Origin: Gammaproteobacteria bacterium | GTDB taxonomy: Bacteria; Pseudomonadota; Gammaproteobacteria; Pseudomonadales; Pseudohongiellaceae | Assembly (NCBI GenBank): GCA_030831165.1 | Contig: JAURLP010000007.1 | Coordinates: forward strand, 1-64,000 | Reading direction: 5' to 3' | Length of the DNA: 64,000 bases | In this document: piece by piece, positions 1 through 11,062 of the stretch | How positions within the stretch are numbered: position 1 is the stretch's first letter | Layout: every line of letters begins with the position of its first letter | Position numbers and translations under genes: made by a program | Notes under the pieces: model-generated | What the model was told of the DNA's origin: nothing | The model's database searches: none | The model's input: only the letters and a program-made list of their open reading frames with translations

Positions 1-136
1 CGTAGTTTAGCTGGCCGATATCATGGTCTAACCAGTCGGCACATGCACTCAGCTGGTTCTGGGTAATTTCCTGAGCATGAGCGGTGATCGAGATGACTAT
101 GGGAAGAAGCAAAAAAACCAAGTAAGGTCTGTACAT
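1..136 (-). CDS. Partial secreted protein, N-terminal 45 residues only
   Basis: A reading frame begins with ATG at 136 and runs leftwards off the window edge. The visible 45 residues begin with a typical Sec signal peptide: MYRPYL, then a hydrophobic core VFLLLPIVISI, then a probable cleavage site after AHAQ. The mature part starts EITQNQLSACADWLDHDIG and has one cysteine. The product is probably exported to the periplasm. Too little is visible to name a family. It points the same way as tRNA-Pro and the merR-ihfA operon but is separated from the tRNA by about 270 bases. Confidence 0.55.
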   Translation of the reverse strand, partial: MYRPYLVFLLLPIVISITAHAQEITQNQLSACADWLDHDIGQLNY

Positions 137-404
137 AAGAATACCTATTTAATTGAGAGATATTATTTGTATATACGCTTGATAAAAGTGATTAGATTAT
201 TAAGAATGTAGCTAGCCCAAATTAGCCGCTTAATTTTATAATTTGACGGTATCTAAACTAAGAATCCGCTCTATACAGTCAAATATACCGCTAAAATGTC
301 GTATGTGGGTGAACAAGCTCGGACTTGTCTGGACAAAGTATAACTGAAAAAGCTATGTAAAACAGTGAGTTTAGAATGAATATGGACTTGGTTGGATAAG
401 AATT

Positions 405-481
405 TGGTCGGAGTGGCCGGATTTGAACCGACGACCACCACACCCCCAGTGTGGTGCGCTACCAAGCTGCGCTACACTCCG
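405..481 (-). tRNA. tRNA-Pro (anticodon GGG)
   Basis: The minus strand folds into a full cloverleaf of 77 nt with the CCA end encoded. The acceptor arms CGGAGTG and CACTCCG pair perfectly. The anticodon stem CCACA/TGTGG closes a seven-base loop with GGG at positions 34-36, and the T-loop reads GGTTCGAATCC. It lies just downstream of the MerR-type gene that follows ihfA, a position also seen in Pseudomonas. No copy of its 3' end was seen nearby, so there is no sign of an element integrated here. Confidence 0.95.
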
Positions 482-491
482 ATTTTTTGAG

Positions 492-521
492 ATTTTAGGG
501 GTATCAGTAGAAAACTACCAA
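492..521 (-). promoter_or_regulatory. Possible promoter of tRNA-Pro
   Basis: On the minus strand, TTGGTA and TAAAAT are separated by 18 bases and end about 10 bases before the tRNA-Pro gene. The match to the sigma-70 consensus is 4/6 and 5/6. This is a pattern match only; the tRNA could instead be read through from the merR gene upstream. Confidence 0.3.
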
Positions 522-544
522 TATAAAAAAACGATTAACCAGAA

Positions 545-907
545 CTAGGAAGTCAGATAGGTTAATGCTTCTTCAATTTCTTCGATCAGCTCCTTGATCA
601 CCTGCTGGTTTATAACTGGCTTCACTTCAACAGGATCAGCTGTTCCCGCCATGCGTTGTCTGGCCCCGCCAATGGTAAAACCCTGTTCGTACAGGAGAGT
701 GCGAATCTGACGAATCAGGATGACATCCTGACGCTGATAGTAGCGACGATTGCCACGACGTTTAACCGGTTTTAACTGGGTAAATTCCTGCTCCCAATAG
801 CGCAGTACATGCGGTTTAACTTCACATAGATCGCTGACTTCACCAATGGTGAAATAGCGTTTGGCCGGGATTTCCGGTAATTCTGAATTATGACTCGGTT
901 CCAGCAT
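545..907 (-). CDS. MerR-family transcriptional regulator next to ihfA
   Basis: This is a 120-residue DNA-binding protein with an N-terminal MerR winged helix. The helix-turn-helix covers about residues 20-40 ([12 protein letters not shown]...LRYWE), and the wing carries RRYY at 54-57. It is the short MerR type, with little effector domain after residue 90 and no cysteines suited to metal sensing, so its signal is unknown. Its start codon lies 20 bases inside the end of ihfA, so the two are translationally coupled. The ihfA-merR-tRNA-Pro order is conserved in Pseudomonas and relatives. Family assignment is firm; the regulated genes are not known. Confidence 0.9.
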   Translation of the reverse strand: MLEPSHNSELPEIPAKRYFTIGEVSDLCEVKPHVLRYWEQEFTQLKPVKRRGNRRYYQRQDVILIRQIRTLLYEQGFTIGGARQRMAGTADPVEVKPVINQQVIKELIEEIEEALTYLTS

Positions 908-1196
908 AGCCTTCTACTCTCGATTTAAGTTTCTGCCCTGGTCTGAAAGTCACCACTCGGCGTGCCTGAATGGGGATTTCTTCACCGGTTTTAGGGTTGC
1001 GTCCTGGACGTTCACGTTTATCGCGCAAGTCAAAATTACCAAAACCAGATAGTTTCACTTGTTCATTATTTTCAAGCGACTGCCTAATCTCTTCAAAAAA
1101 CTGTTCTACCAGTTCTTTGGCTTCACGCTTATTAAGGCCCATCTCATCAAATAGACGCTCGGCCATTTCCGCTTTTGTCAGTGCTCCGTTACCCAT
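888..1196 (-). CDS. ihfA: Integration host factor subunit alpha
   Basis: IHF-alpha is a nucleoid protein that forms a heterodimer with IhfB (also in this window, 14198-14497) and bends DNA sharply at specific sites. The 102-residue product has the DNABII fold, with dimer helices at 7-45 and the beta arm carrying GRNPKTGE at 65-72, whose proline intercalates into [11 protein letters not shown] at 48-55 is the usual hinge. It follows pheT, the standard gammaproteobacterial arrangement (pheST-ihfA), and overlaps the merR gene by 20 bases. Its length is normal. It is told from HU by the pheT context and the longer N- and C-termini. Confidence 0.96.
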   Translation of the reverse strand: MGNGALTKAEMAERLFDEMGLNKREAKELVEQFFEEIRQSLENNEQVKLSGFGNFDLRDKRERPGRNPKTGEEIPIQARRVVTFRPGQKLKSRVEGYAGTES

Positions 1197-1274
1197 AGAT
1201 CTTGCCTTAATACTTGTATTTTCTAACTATTTTATGACTTGGGTTGGCAATTATGGCCTAAGTTTAGACGAAAA

Positions 1275-3659
1275 TCACCTTAATTCTGCATTAAATTGTG
1301 CTTCTAGTGCCTTGATACACTTATTAATTATCGTATTTATCTCTTCATCATTGAGGGTACGTTCAGGGCTTTGGAAAGTTAAGCCCAAAGCCAGGCTTTG
1401 TTTACCAGCTACCAGGTTTTCTCCTTGATAAACGTCAAACAAGACCAAAGACTCCAGAAATTCGCCGGCCTGCTCTCGAATCAGGGCGTCTATATCCGCA
1501 AAGTTAAGCCCTTTTTCAATCACCAGGGCAATATCTCGTCTTACTGAAGGGTATTTCGATAAGGCGCTAACCTTGGCCAGAGCCGCCTTTTCCAATGTTT
1601 TGATATCCAACTCAAATAAATAAACCTTGCCCGGGATATCCAGAGATTTTTGTATTTCAGGGTTTAAGGCACCCAAGTAGCCCAACACCTTATCACTCCT
1701 TGTAATACGCGCACTTTGGCCAGGCTGTAATGCAGGGTGATCTGCAGCTTCAAAGCTAAATGTAGCCGGATCATTGGTCATGCCAAGCAGGTTTTCTACA
1801 TCTCCTTTAATATCATAGAAATCACTGGGACGAGCTTTTTCACCCCACTGTTCGGGTGCTTGATCTCCCCAAATCAGCCCTCCGAGCATAGCCTCCTGAC
1901 TAATGTTCTCCCCACGCTTTGAAAACACCAGGCCAGATTCAAAAATACGCACCCTGTCCTGCTGGCGGTTTTGATTATGCTTAAGGGTTTGTAGCAGGCC
2001 CGACCAGAGGTTTCTGCGCATAACCGACATTTCACTGGAAATGGGGTTTGACAGGCTTATTGACTGAATTTGGGGAGGAGAAAGCTTGTTTTCCAGCTCA
2101 GGTTCCACAAAACTATAAGAGATAACCTCTTGATAACCAATAGAAATAAGTCGCCTTTTAAACTGTCGTAAGCCTAATTTACTTTCACTGGAGGCTCGTA
2201 ATTTACCGCCTGCAGATGCCTTGCTGACAGGCAGATTGTCATAACCATAAATGCGCGCCAATTCCTCTATCAGATCAGCTTCTATACTTATATCAAAACG
2301 CCAGCTTGGCACTTTAAACACCCAGCTTTCATTACCCTCTTCTTTATGGCTCGCTATAACTTCTACTCCCAGCCTAGTAAGGATGTCTTCAATTTCAGAC
2401 GCGGGGATATCCAGACCAAGTAAGCTGGATACTTTACTGGCGCGTAATTTAACTTCTCCGCTTGCAGGTAAATCAGCGTCCGTCACTACCACAGGCCCGG
2501 CTTCTCCGCCAACTATATCCAGTAATAAACGTGTTGCACGCTCAATCGCCAGTTTGGGTAATTCATAATCAACACCACGCTCAAAACGATGTGAGGCATC
2601 TGTATGCATACCGTAAGTGCGAGCTTTTCCTACAATGCTGAGAGGATTAAAAAAGGCGCTTTCTAGAAAAACATGCCGGGTATTGATATTAATACCACTG
2701 TGTTCACCACCCATGACACCAGCAATTGCCAGGGCTTTTTCATGGTCAGCAATGACTAATGTTTCCTCGTTCAACTCAACTTCGCGGCCGTCCAATAAGA
2801 CCAGTTTTTCAGCCTTTTTAGCCCGCCGCACCTGTATACCTTGATCCAGAACATCCAGATCAAAGGCATGCAAGGGCTGTCCAAGCTCCAGCATCACGTA
2901 GTTAGTAACATCTACCGCCGGATCAATACTCCTAATACCACTGCGCCTGAGTTTTTCCTTTAACCACAAAGGTGATGCTGCACTAACATCAACATTACGG
3001 ATAACCCGACCTAAATACCTTGGGCAATCTTCTGGACTCAGTAACTCAACCGGAAAAATATCATCAATAGAACCTGGCACCTCATCACAATTTGGCGATG
3101 TCAGTTTCAGTTTATTGAGCACGCCTACTTCACGCGCTATTCCCTGAACACTCAGGCAATCGCCTCGATTTGGCGTTAAATCAACATCGATGAGGCTGTC
3201 ATCAAGCTTCAGATATTCTCGGACATCCTGACCAACAGTTGCATTAGTTGGGAGCTCCAGAATGCCATCAGATTTTTCTGCTAAACCAAGCTCTTCAGCA
3301 GAACACAGCATGCCATTGGATTCGACTCCACGTAATTTGGCTTTTTTTATTTTGAAGTCTTCAGCCAGTGCTGCCCCGACTAAAGCAAAAGGAACCTTCT
3401 GACCGCTGGCAACATTAGGTGCACCACAAACCACCTGCAATGTTTCTTTACCATTACTGACCTGACAGATATTAAGCTTATCGGCATCAGGGTGCTTTTC
3501 AACACTAAGCACTTCACCAACAACAACACCATTGAACTGATTGGCTGCCGACTCTACAGCATCAACTTCCAGCCCTGCCATGGTCAATTGAGCCACTAAT
3601 TCTTCGGTGGAGATTTCTGGATTTACCCATTCACGCAACCAGGTTTCGCTGAATTTCAC
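1275..3659 (-). CDS. pheT: Phenylalanyl-tRNA synthetase beta subunit
   Basis: This is the beta chain of the cytoplasmic alpha2-beta2 enzyme that charges tRNA-Phe. The 794 residues match the family length. In order they show the N-terminal tRNA-binding EMAP-like domain (about 40-150), the B3/4 editing domain (about 210-370, with HAFDLD), the B5 domain (about 400-475), a catalytic-like core, and the C-terminal FDX-ACB anticodon-binding domain (about 700-794, with KYPSVRRDIA). The start is GTG at 3659, giving the expected MKFSETWL N-terminus. AGGGG lies nine bases upstream and the pheS stop is 12 bases away, so it is co-transcribed with pheS. Confidence 0.97.
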   Translation of the reverse strand: MKFSETWLREWVNPEISTEELVAQLTMAGLEVDAVESAANQFNGVVVGEVLSVEKHPDADKLNICQVSNGKETLQVVCGAPNVASGQKVPFALVGAALAEDFKIKKAKLRGVESNGMLCSAEELGLAEKSDGILELPTNATVGQDVREYLKLDDSLIDVDLTPNRGDCLSVQGIAREVGVLNKLKLTSPNCDEVPGSIDDIFPVELLSPEDCPRYLGRVIRNVDVSAASPLWLKEKLRRSGIRSIDPAVDVTNYVMLELGQPLHAFDLDVLDQGIQVRRAKKAEKLVLLDGREVELNEETLVIADHEKALAIAGVMGGEHSGININTRHVFLESAFFNPLSIVGKARTYGMHTDASHRFERGVDYELPKLAIERATRLLLDIVGGEAGPVVVTDADLPASGEVKLRASKVSSLLGLDIPASEIEDILTRLGVEVIASHKEEGNESWVFKVPSWRFDISIEADLIEELARIYGYDNLPVSKASAGGKLRASSESKLGLRQFKRRLISIGYQEVISYSFVEPELENKLSPPQIQSISLSNPISSEMSVMRRNLWSGLLQTLKHNQNRQQDRVRIFESGLVFSKRGENISQEAMLGGLIWGDQAPEQWGEKARPSDFYDIKGDVENLLGMTNDPATFSFEAADHPALQPGQSARITRSDKVLGYLGALNPEIQKSLDIPGKVYLFELDIKTLEKAALAKVSALSKYPSVRRDIALVIEKGLNFADIDALIREQAGEFLESLVLFDVYQGENLVAGKQSLALGLTFQSPERTLNDEEINTIINKCIKALEAQFNAELR

Positions 3660-3671
3660 TGAATCAAGCCC

Positions 3672-4718
<1,047 letters not shown>

Positions 4719-5075
4719 TTAAGCGAGTGCCGCTTTTGCCTCTTGAGCGACTGTCGCAAAAGCTTCTTTGTCGTTGACCGCTAAATCAGCCAAAACACGA
4801 CGATCAATTGCAATTTCAGCTTTCTTTAGACCAGCAATCAATTTGCTATAGGTTATATCATTAACACGAGCCTGTGCATTGATACGGGTAATCCACAAGG
4901 CACGAAAAACGCGCTTCTTAACCTTGCGATCGCGATAAGCATATTGACCCGCTTTGATAACAGCCTGTTTAGCTACACGGAATACTCGACTACGAGCACC
5001 ATAATAACCTTTAGCCTGTTTAAGAATTTTTTTATGTCGACGGTGTGCTACTACACCACGTTTTACTCTTGCCAT
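4719..5075 (-). CDS. rplT: 50S ribosomal protein L20
   Basis: L20 binds 23S rRNA early in large-subunit assembly. The 118-residue, very basic protein has the family N-terminus [16 protein letters not shown] and a globular C-terminal half from about residue 60. It lies 13 bases after rpmI in the infC-rpmI-rplT operon. In E. coli L20 represses translation of rpmI and rplT by binding the mRNA; whether that applies here cannot be read from the protein. Length and motifs are standard. Confidence 0.98.
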   Translation of the reverse strand: MARVKRGVVAHRRHKKILKQAKGYYGARSRVFRVAKQAVIKAGQYAYRDRKVKKRVFRALWITRINAQARVNDITYSKLIAGLKKAEIAIDRRVLADLAVNDKEAFATVAQEAKAALA

Positions 5076-5088
5076 TAGTTAATCCCCC

Positions 5089-5283
5089 TTAATTCTGACG
5101 CAGCATGCGTTTTACGTTGGACATATCTGAAGGATGAATTTCAGATGTGCCACGCAATTGACGCTTACGTTTGGTCGTCATTTTGGTGAGGATATGGCTT
5201 TTATAAGCGCTTTTGCGCTTAAGGCCGGACCCGGTCTTTTTGAAGCGCTTTGCAGCACCACTGTGTACTTTCTGTTTAGGCAT
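5089..5283 (-). CDS. rpmI: 50S ribosomal protein L35
   Basis: A 64-residue basic protein of the large ribosomal subunit. The start chosen is ATG at 5283, giving the usual [18 protein letters not shown]. An in-frame codon five residues upstream would add MRSTT, which the family lacks. The C-terminus contains [10 protein letters not shown]. It is followed by rplT after 13 bases and preceded by a 120-base leader after infC. Confidence 0.97.
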   Translation of the reverse strand: MPKQKVHSGAAKRFKKTGSGLKRKSAYKSHILTKMTTKRKRQLRGTSEIHPSDMSNVKRMLRQN

Positions 5284-5361
5284 TGTCGTACTCCGCATTT
5301 AAGGTAAGCCATTTTATTTTGTTTGGCTCCCTTACGTTTAAATTAAGTAAAAGCATTTCCT

Positions 5362-5376
5362 CCCGAGCTCTTCGGG
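5362..5376 (-). promoter_or_regulatory. Hairpin in the infC-rpmI leader, possible L20 control region
   Basis: Between infC and rpmI the minus strand contains CCCGA-AGAGC-TCGGG, a perfect 5-bp hairpin followed directly by AGGAAA. In E. coli and other bacteria the rpmI leader folds into structures bound by L20. This hairpin could be part of such a control element, but I could not match it to the known pseudoknot, so the role is inferred from position alone. Confidence 0.25.
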
Positions 5377-5403
5377 TTTCACGAAGAATAAAAGGGGAAA
5401 CTC

Positions 5404-5943
5404 TTACAGCTTTTTCTTTACCGGGGTTAACACCATGGTTAACTGTCGACCTTCCATTTTAGGCTCCTGGTCGACGGTGCCGTGTTCAGCCAGATCAGCT
5501 TTCAATCTCTGAATCAGCTCCATTCCGATATGTTGATGGGCCAGCTCGCGGCCACGAAATCGTACAGTGACTTTTGCTCTGTCTCCATCGTTGAGGAAAC
5601 GTATCAGGTTGCGTAGTTTTACCTGATAATCTCCTTCTTCCGTCCCTGGCCTAAATTTGATTTCTTTAACGTGAATAACTTTTTGTTTCTTCCGATTAGC
5701 CGCATTCTGCTTTTTTAGTTCAAAAACATGTTTGCCATAATCCATAATTTTGCAAACTGGTGGTTCGGCATCAGGAGAAATTAGTACTAAATCCAGTTTA
5801 GCTGCAGCCGCTTCCTGTTTTGCTTCATCCAGACTAACTACTCCCTTTTGGGAACTATCAGCCAGAATCAATCTAACTTGTTCAGCCTCTATGTCATCAT
5901 TGATTATGGCTTTTTTGCTTTTGGCATTTTCACGCTTAATAAT
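5404..5943 (-). CDS. infC: Translation initiation factor IF-3 (AUU start)
   Basis: IF-3 binds the 30S subunit, prevents premature joining of 50S and checks the start codon. The N-terminal domain (to about residue 80) and C-terminal domain ([20 protein letters not shown] and RGRELAHQ type motifs) are both complete. No ATG, GTG or TTG fits the known N-terminus. The frame runs upstream of an internal TTG as REN...[13 protein letters not shown], and begins at two successive ATT codons at 5943 and 5940. GGAG lies six bases before the first, so I start there (179 residues). In E. coli the same AUU start is the basis of infC autoregulation. Thirty bases short of that, the TTG start would lose conserved residues. 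Confidence 0.93.
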   Translation of the reverse strand: MIKRENAKSKKAIINDDIEAEQVRLILADSSQKGVVSLDEAKQEAAAAKLDLVLISPDAEPPVCKIMDYGKHVFELKKQNAANRKKQKVIHVKEIKFRPGTEEGDYQVKLRNLIRFLNDGDRAKVTVRFRGRELAHQHIGMELIQRLKADLAEHGTVDQEPKMEGRQLTMVLTPVKKKL

Positions 5944-5992
5944 ATGTTTCTCCGTTCAAGTTAATCTTGTAGTGCAGCTCAACCCTAGTTAT

Positions 5993-7906
5993 TTAGCCTC
6001 TGCTGTAATTATCTATATCCTGTTGTAGCAAAGCTTCGAACTGGACAATTTCCATAACTCCCAGATCTTTACCTGTACGATCTCTGACCGAAACGGTATT
6101 TGCGGCAACCTCTTTGTCACCGGCTACAAGCAGGTAGGGTATTCGTTGTACCGTGTGCTCGCGGATTTTAAACCCGACCTTCTCATTTCTCAAGTCACTT
6201 TCGACTCTAAACCCTTTATTTTTAAGGGAATCCACAATTTGGTCGCAATATTCGGCTTGTTTATCCGTAATATTCATGACAATGGCTTGAATTGGTGACA
6301 GCCAAGCCGGAAAAGCACCTTCATAATGCTCAATCAAAATCCCGATAAAGCGCTCAAAAGAACCAAAAATGGCTCTGTGTAGCATGACTGGGGTATGGCG
6401 GCTGTTATCTTCAGCAACATACTGTGCACCAAGTCGGCCTGGCATAGAAAAATCAACCTGAATAGTGCCGCATTGTTGCTCCCGGCCCATGCAATCTTTC
6501 AATGCAAATTCTATTTTAGGACCATAAAAAGCCCCTTCGCCTGGTAAGAGTTGCCACTCTCTGCCAGTTTTATCCAAGGCTTCTTTTAATGCGGCCTCGG
6601 ACTGATCCCACACCTCATCCGACCCAACACGTTGTTCCGGTCGTGTAGAAAGTCTTAAAATAATTTCATCGAAGCCAAAATCCTGATAAACCTGATACAC
6701 CAAATCAATAAACACTGATACTTCATCCTGGATCTGATCTTCAGTACAAAAAATATGCGCATCATCCTGAGTAAACGATCTAACACGCATTAGTCCGTGC
6801 ATACTGCCCGAAGGCTCATAGCGATGGCATGAGCCGAATTCTGCTAATCGCAAAGGTAGATCCCGGTAGGACTTTAAACCTTGATTGAAAACCTGAATAT
6901 GACATGGGCAGTTCATAGGTTTAATGGCATACATACGATTTTCTGATTCGACACTGAACATTTGCTCGGAAAATTTAGCCGAATGCCCGGACTTATCCCA
7001 AAGACTGTAATCCACTAATTGCGGCGTGTTAATTTCCTGATAACCATTTTGCTCAAACAGGTTTTGCATATAACGTTTTACTACCTGATAGATTTTCCAG
7101 CCTTGAGGGTGCCAGAACACCATTCCAGGGGCTTCTTCTTGAAAGTGGAAAAGATCCAGTTTTTTGCCAATTTTCCGATGGTCACGCCGCTCGGCTTCTT
7201 CCAGCAAATGCAAATATGTGTTTAATTCTTTTTTATCCGTCCAGGCCGTACCATAAATTCGTTGTAACATCTCATTATTGGAATCCCCTCTCCAATAAGC
7301 CCCTGCCACAGACATCAGTTTGAAGGCTTTGATATGGCCTGTGCTGGGAACGTGTGGCCCACGACACAAGTCGATGAAGTCTCCCTGAACATAAAATGAC
7401 AAACCTTCAGCATCCGGAATACTTTCAATCAATTGAACCTTGTATTCCTCACCCATTTTCTTAAACATCGCAACGGCATCATCTCGGCTCATCATGCTGC
7501 GCTGAACTGAGACATCTTCTTTGCTAAGTCTGAGCATTTCTTTTTCAATAGCTTCAAGATCTTCAGGGGTAAATGCTCTTTCAAAGGCAAAGTCATAATA
7601 AAAGCCATTTTCGATGACCGGCCCGATAGTTACTTGTGCTGAAGGGAATAGATTTTGTACTGCATTAGCCATCAGATGGGCACAGGAGTGACGGATAACT
7701 TCCAGACCATCTGGATCACGGGAAGTAACAATGGCAACTTCTGCATCCTGCTGAATTTCGAAAGATGTATCGACCAGTTGACCATTAACTTTACCGGCAA
7801 TAGCCGCTTTCGCTAACCCAGGACCGATCGATTCTGCAAGGCCATGTACAGTAACTTGCTGGTCAAATTCGCGCTTGCTGCCATCTGGTAAGGTAATAGT
7901 TAACAT
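5993..7906 (-). CDS. thrS: Threonyl-tRNA synthetase
   Basis: A class II synthetase that charges tRNA-Thr and edits serine. The 637 residues match the family. There is a TGS domain (1-61), the editing domain with HSCAHLM near residue 75 and the later [11 protein letters not shown] motif, then the catalytic core with zinc-binding cysteine in the MNCPCH region, and the C-terminal anticodon-binding domain (from about 530, [14 protein letters not shown]). It is the first protein gene after tRNA-Val, and infC follows after 49 bases. This is the standard thrS-infC-rpmI-rplT arrangement. Confidence 0.98.
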   Translation of the reverse strand: MLTITLPDGSKREFDQQVTVHGLAESIGPGLAKAAIAGKVNGQLVDTSFEIQQDAEVAIVTSRDPDGLEVIRHSCAHLMANAVQNLFPSAQVTIGPVIENGFYYDFAFERAFTPEDLEAIEKEMLRLSKEDVSVQRSMMSRDDAVAMFKKMGEEYKVQLIESIPDAEGLSFYVQGDFIDLCRGPHVPSTGHIKAFKLMSVAGAYWRGDSNNEMLQRIYGTAWTDKKELNTYLHLLEEAERRDHRKIGKKLDLFHFQEEAPGMVFWHPQGWKIYQVVKRYMQNLFEQNGYQEINTPQLVDYSLWDKSGHSAKFSEQMFSVESENRMYAIKPMNCPCHIQVFNQGLKSYRDLPLRLAEFGSCHRYEPSGSMHGLMRVRSFTQDDAHIFCTEDQIQDEVSVFIDLVYQVYQDFGFDEIILRLSTRPEQRVGSDEVWDQSEAALKEALDKTGREWQLLPGEGAFYGPKIEFALKDCMGREQQCGTIQVDFSMPGRLGAQYVAEDNSRHTPVMLHRAIFGSFERFIGILIEHYEGAFPAWLSPIQAIVMNITDKQAEYCDQIVDSLKNKGFRVESDLRNEKVGFKIREHTVQRIPYLLVAGDKEVAANTVSVRDRTGKDLGVMEIVQFEALLQQDIDNYSRG

Positions 7907-7992
7907 TTATTTGAAACAGAAACTGTTGTTCTGTTTTCCCCTTTTTAAATATTTCTGTGGCTTACTTTTAACTTTATCTATCTTTTTCGGAT

Positions 7993-8069
<77 letters not shown>

Positions 8070-8136
8070 ATTGCTATTTATCAAGCTCCTGAAACACTCA
8101 AAAACCGTAGTTTCTCGGTATTCAGAAAGAGCGGCG

Positions 8137-8165
8137 ATTATAGAGATACCCGTGCAAAATCACAA
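8137..8165 (-). promoter_or_regulatory. Sigma-70-type promoter for tRNA-Val (and possibly thrS operon)
   Basis: On the minus strand TTGTGA and a perfect TATAAT are spaced by 17 bases. They are followed by the GC-rich run CGCCGC, which resembles the discriminator of growth-rate-controlled stable-RNA promoters. The predicted start is about 60 bases before tRNA-Val. Transcription could continue into thrS, since no terminator is visible between them. Confidence 0.6.
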
Positions 8166-8172
8166 GGAAATC

Positions 8173-8207
8173 AAAGGGACAGGGCAATAGAGTAACCCTG
8201 TCCTCTT
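8173..8207 (-). terminator. Possible terminator after the SpeD-like gene
   Basis: An 8-bp perfect stem (GGACAGGG with CCCTGTCC, 11-base loop) lies 15 bases after the stop of the SpeD-like gene. On the minus strand it is followed by CTTTGATTT, a weak T tract. It separates this gene from the tRNA-Val promoter. Confidence 0.5.
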
Positions 8208-8218
8208 TTTAGTTGATG

Positions 8219-8617
8219 TCAGATGGCTTTTAACAGAGCCGGAGAAAAATGGCCGCGTTCCAGACTATGGCGGTTTAGTTGTGAGGGCACAAAATATTTT
8301 TTACACACACCAATGGCTGCCTCATCATCAAAACGTTTGCAGGAAAACACATCAATGTACACCTGCCCCAGATTTTCCGCAAAATGCGCGCTGATATTCG
8401 AGGTTTCAATTAATTGCAACAAGGTGAAACCGGCTGCATCAAAGGAATGACTGGCAAAATGTTCCAGCATCGGCTCTCCAAACGCCTTCATATCAATAAC
8501 CGTAATCAATTCTTTAACCCAGCCCCGAATATTATCGGCACTGGTTAAATGCTCTCGTGGACAACCGTTCAGATCCAGAATTAAATGTTGACCCCAAATG
8601 GCTGCTTGCTGACTCAT
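8219..8617 (-). CDS. S-adenosylmethionine decarboxylase-like protein (SpeD family)
   Basis: This 132-residue protein resembles prokaryotic SAM decarboxylase, the pyruvoyl enzyme that makes the aminopropyl donor for spermidine. The start is ATG at 8617, with GAGGG upstream and the sequence WGQHLILDLNGC soon after. The segment ETSNISAHF...DVFSC lines up with the family ESHITIH...DIFTC. The serine that would become the pyruvoyl group, the processing histidine five residues later and the cysteine twenty residues later are all present at the usual spacing. The residue right after the serine is Asn instead of His. No speE or speA/speC lies nearby. The family is clear; whether it processes and which substrate it uses is inference. 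Confidence 0.75.
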   Translation of the reverse strand: MSQQAAIWGQHLILDLNGCPREHLTSADNIRGWVKELITVIDMKAFGEPMLEHFASHSFDAAGFTLLQLIETSNISAHFAENLGQVYIDVFSCKRFDDEAAIGVCKKYFVPSQLNRHSLERGHFSPALLKAI

Positions 8618-8797
8618 ATAAATACCCTCAAAAAAGTTGTAGAAGGCAGTCCCTACACACAACACTAGCGGCTGCGGCGCGCAATCTACTCCTTTTTTGG
8701 GGGAAAGCAAGAAGGATAATTAAGATTTTTAGCACTCAGAAAAATCTAGGAAGTTCTACTTATAGCGACAGCAACATTGCTCTATTTTGAGCTTAGT

Positions 8798-10816
8798 TTA
8801 CTGAATGAACTTTCTGTTAATTTGAGAGATCTGATCACGTACACGAGCGGCTGCTTCAAATTCGAGATTCCGCGCATGTTCGTACATTAGTTCTTCAAGA
8901 CGTTTAATTTCTTTGGTGAGCTGGATAGGCGTCATCGTTTCCAGACTAATATCATAGTCTCCTGAAACTTCTGCAACCTCACGCAGGTTGGTGTATGAAC
9001 GACCGCTCCTTCCCTGGATTTGGCCAGCCTGCATAATATCTGCCACGCTTTTTTTAATTCCCAAGGGGGTTATACCATGAGCTTCATTATATTCTTGCTG
9101 AATACGACGCCGTTCAATTGTGGTATCAATTGCACGTTGCATGGAGTCTGTCACACGGTCAGCATAAAGAATAACCTTGCCATTAATATTTCTTGCCGCT
9201 CGACCCATGGTTTGAATCAATGAACGCTCAGAGCGTAAGAATCCTTCCTTATCGGCATCCAAAATAGTCACTAAAGATACTTCAGGGATATCCAGCCCTT
9301 CTCGTAAAAGGTTAATGCCTACCAGAACATCAAATTCACCCAAACGCAGATCCCGAATGATCTCAACCCGCTCAACCGTATCGATATCAGAATGTAAATA
9401 CCGAACCTTGACACCGTTATCTGCCAAATAATCGGTTAAATCCTCAGCCATGCGCTTGGTCAAGGTAGTTACCAGTACCCTCTCATTTTTGACAACGCAT
9501 TTTTTGACTTCCGAGAGGAGATCATCTACCTGATGAGTAGCGGGTCTGACTTCTGGTTCGGGGTCCAGTAAGCCTGTTGGCCTGACCACTTGATGGACCC
9601 GCTGACCTTCATGTTGCTCTTCGTAAGTTGAGGGTGTTGCTGACACAAATATAAGCTGCGGCACCAGTTGCTCCCATTCAGCAAAGCGCAAAGGTCTGTT
9701 ATCCAGTGCTGAGGGTAATCTGAAACCATACTGCACGAGTGTTTCTTTTCGAGAGCGATCGCCCTTATACATGGCGCCAATTTGTGGAACAGTTACATGA
9801 GATTCATCAACCACGACGAAGGCATCAGCAGGTAAATAATCAAACAAGGTCGGCGGTGGCTGCCCTTCTTCTCTTCCAGACAAGTAACGCGAATAATTTT
9901 CAACACCCGTGCAATAGCCAAGTTGAGCCATCATTTCCAAATCAAATTGCGTACGCTGCTTTAGACGCTGCGCTTCAACCAGAAAATTATGCTCTTCCAA
10001 ATACTTTAATCGATGGCTTAACTCTACTTTAACCTGTTCGATAGTCTCCAGCATGCGTTCCCGATGAGTGACATAATGTGATTTTGGAAACACAGTAAGG
10101 CGTGGAACCTTCTGCAAAATCTCACCGGTAAGAGGATCAAAATAAGCCAGACTTTCTATTTCATCATCAAAAAGCTCGATTCGAATCGCATTACTATCCG
10201 ATTCAGCAGGATAGATATCAATCACGTCACCACGAACCCGGTAAGAACTTCTATACAAATCCATCTCATTGCGTGTGTACTGCAATTCCGCAAGGCGCTT
10301 TAACAATACCCGCTGGTCCAATTTTCCACCAACATTCAGGTGCAGCACCATATCCAGATACGCAGTGGGATCACCCAGACCATAAATTGATGAAACGGTC
10401 GCGACAACGATGACATCGCGTTTTTCCAATAAAGACTTGGTGGCAGATAGACGCATCTGCTCAATATGCTCATTTACTGATGAATCCTTTTCAATATAGG
10501 AATCTGAAGCAGGAACATAGGCCTCTGGCTGGTAATAATCATAATAAGAGACAAAATACTCTACAGCGTTTTTAGGGAAAAATTCTTTTAATTCGCCATA
10601 AAGTTGGGCCGCCAAAGTCTTATTGTGCGCCATAATCAAGGCAGGACGCTGCGTTTCCTGAATCACATTAGCGATTGTGTAGGTTTTACCAGAACCAGTT
10701 ACACCCAGAAGTGTTTGTGCAGCCAGCCCATCGCTTAAGCCTTCTACCAATTCTTTAATCGCTTTGGGCTGATCACCGGCGGGAGAATATGGGGCATGTA
10801 ATTCGAAACGATCCAA
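8798..10816 (-). CDS. uvrB: Excinuclease ABC subunit B
   Basis: UvrB is the damage-verifying helicase-like subunit of nucleotide excision repair. It is loaded by UvrA and then recruits UvrC. The 672 residues carry Walker A ([13 protein letters not shown], about 36-48), the damage-probing beta-hairpin region [10 protein letters not shown] (about 92-101), the DESHV Walker B box, helicase motifs V/VI ([23 protein letters not shown]), and the C-terminal UVR coiled-coil domain (about 632-668). It is complete and of usual length. I looked for a LexA box (CTG-N10-CAG) in its upstream region and found no convincing match. Confidence 0.98.
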   Translation of the reverse strand: MDRFELHAPYSPAGDQPKAIKELVEGLSDGLAAQTLLGVTGSGKTYTIANVIQETQRPALIMAHNKTLAAQLYGELKEFFPKNAVEYFVSYYDYYQPEAYVPASDSYIEKDSSVNEHIEQMRLSATKSLLEKRDVIVVATVSSIYGLGDPTAYLDMVLHLNVGGKLDQRVLLKRLAELQYTRNEMDLYRSSYRVRGDVIDIYPAESDSNAIRIELFDDEIESLAYFDPLTGEILQKVPRLTVFPKSHYVTHRERMLETIEQVKVELSHRLKYLEEHNFLVEAQRLKQRTQFDLEMMAQLGYCTGVENYSRYLSGREEGQPPPTLFDYLPADAFVVVDESHVTVPQIGAMYKGDRSRKETLVQYGFRLPSALDNRPLRFAEWEQLVPQLIFVSATPSTYEEQHEGQRVHQVVRPTGLLDPEPEVRPATHQVDDLLSEVKKCVVKNERVLVTTLTKRMAEDLTDYLADNGVKVRYLHSDIDTVERVEIIRDLRLGEFDVLVGINLLREGLDIPEVSLVTILDADKEGFLRSERSLIQTMGRAARNINGKVILYADRVTDSMQRAIDTTIERRRIQQEYNEAHGITPLGIKKSVADIMQAGQIQGRSGRSYTNLREVAEVSGDYDISLETMTPIQLTKEIKRLEELMYEHARNLEFEAAARVRDQISQINRKFIQ

Positions 10817-11002
10817 GATTGTTTTCCAGCAACAAAATGGATCATTGTAAGCTCATTAAAAAACTAAATGAACTCTCTTGGCAAATAAGGCTGCAGCCTG
10901 TTCACCCCCAAGGTTTTACAAAGCTATGTTAAATTGTTTCAATTTGACTCAGTAAAGATATACCCAAAGCCAAGATGAGGTTGACCCTTTGAGTAAATCT
11001 AA

Positions 11003-11032
11003 TTAACATACGCGCCGCTGACGAGTTATAAT
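11003..11032 (+). promoter_or_regulatory. Promoter of tRNA-Asn
   Basis: TTAACA and a perfect TATAAT are separated by 18 bases and end 30 bases before tRNA-Asn, in the gap divergent from uvrB. Spacing and sequence fit a sigma-70 promoter. Confidence 0.6.
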
Positions 11033-11062
11033 CTTCTGTTCGAAGTTAGCATCGAAAATTAT

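Noticed and set aside
271-465. Plus-strand frame of 64 codons overlapping tRNA-Pro
   Set aside because: It reads through the complement of a complete tRNA and has no ribosome site; coincidental frame.
405-481. tRNA-Pro as an integration site of a mobile element
   Set aside because: No integrase and no second copy of the tRNA 3' end seen in the neighbouring sequence.
970-1428. 152-codon plus-strand frame across ihfA and pheT
   Set aside because: Antisense to two conserved genes; composition is serine-rich shadow coding with no family resemblance.
8723-8747. AT-rich hairpin AGATTTTT/AAAAATCT after uvrB as terminator
   Set aside because: Stem is almost only A-T pairs and lacks a following T run; too weak to call.
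10817-11002. LexA box before uvrB
   Set aside because: No CTG-N10-CAG match of adequate quality found on either strand in this gap.
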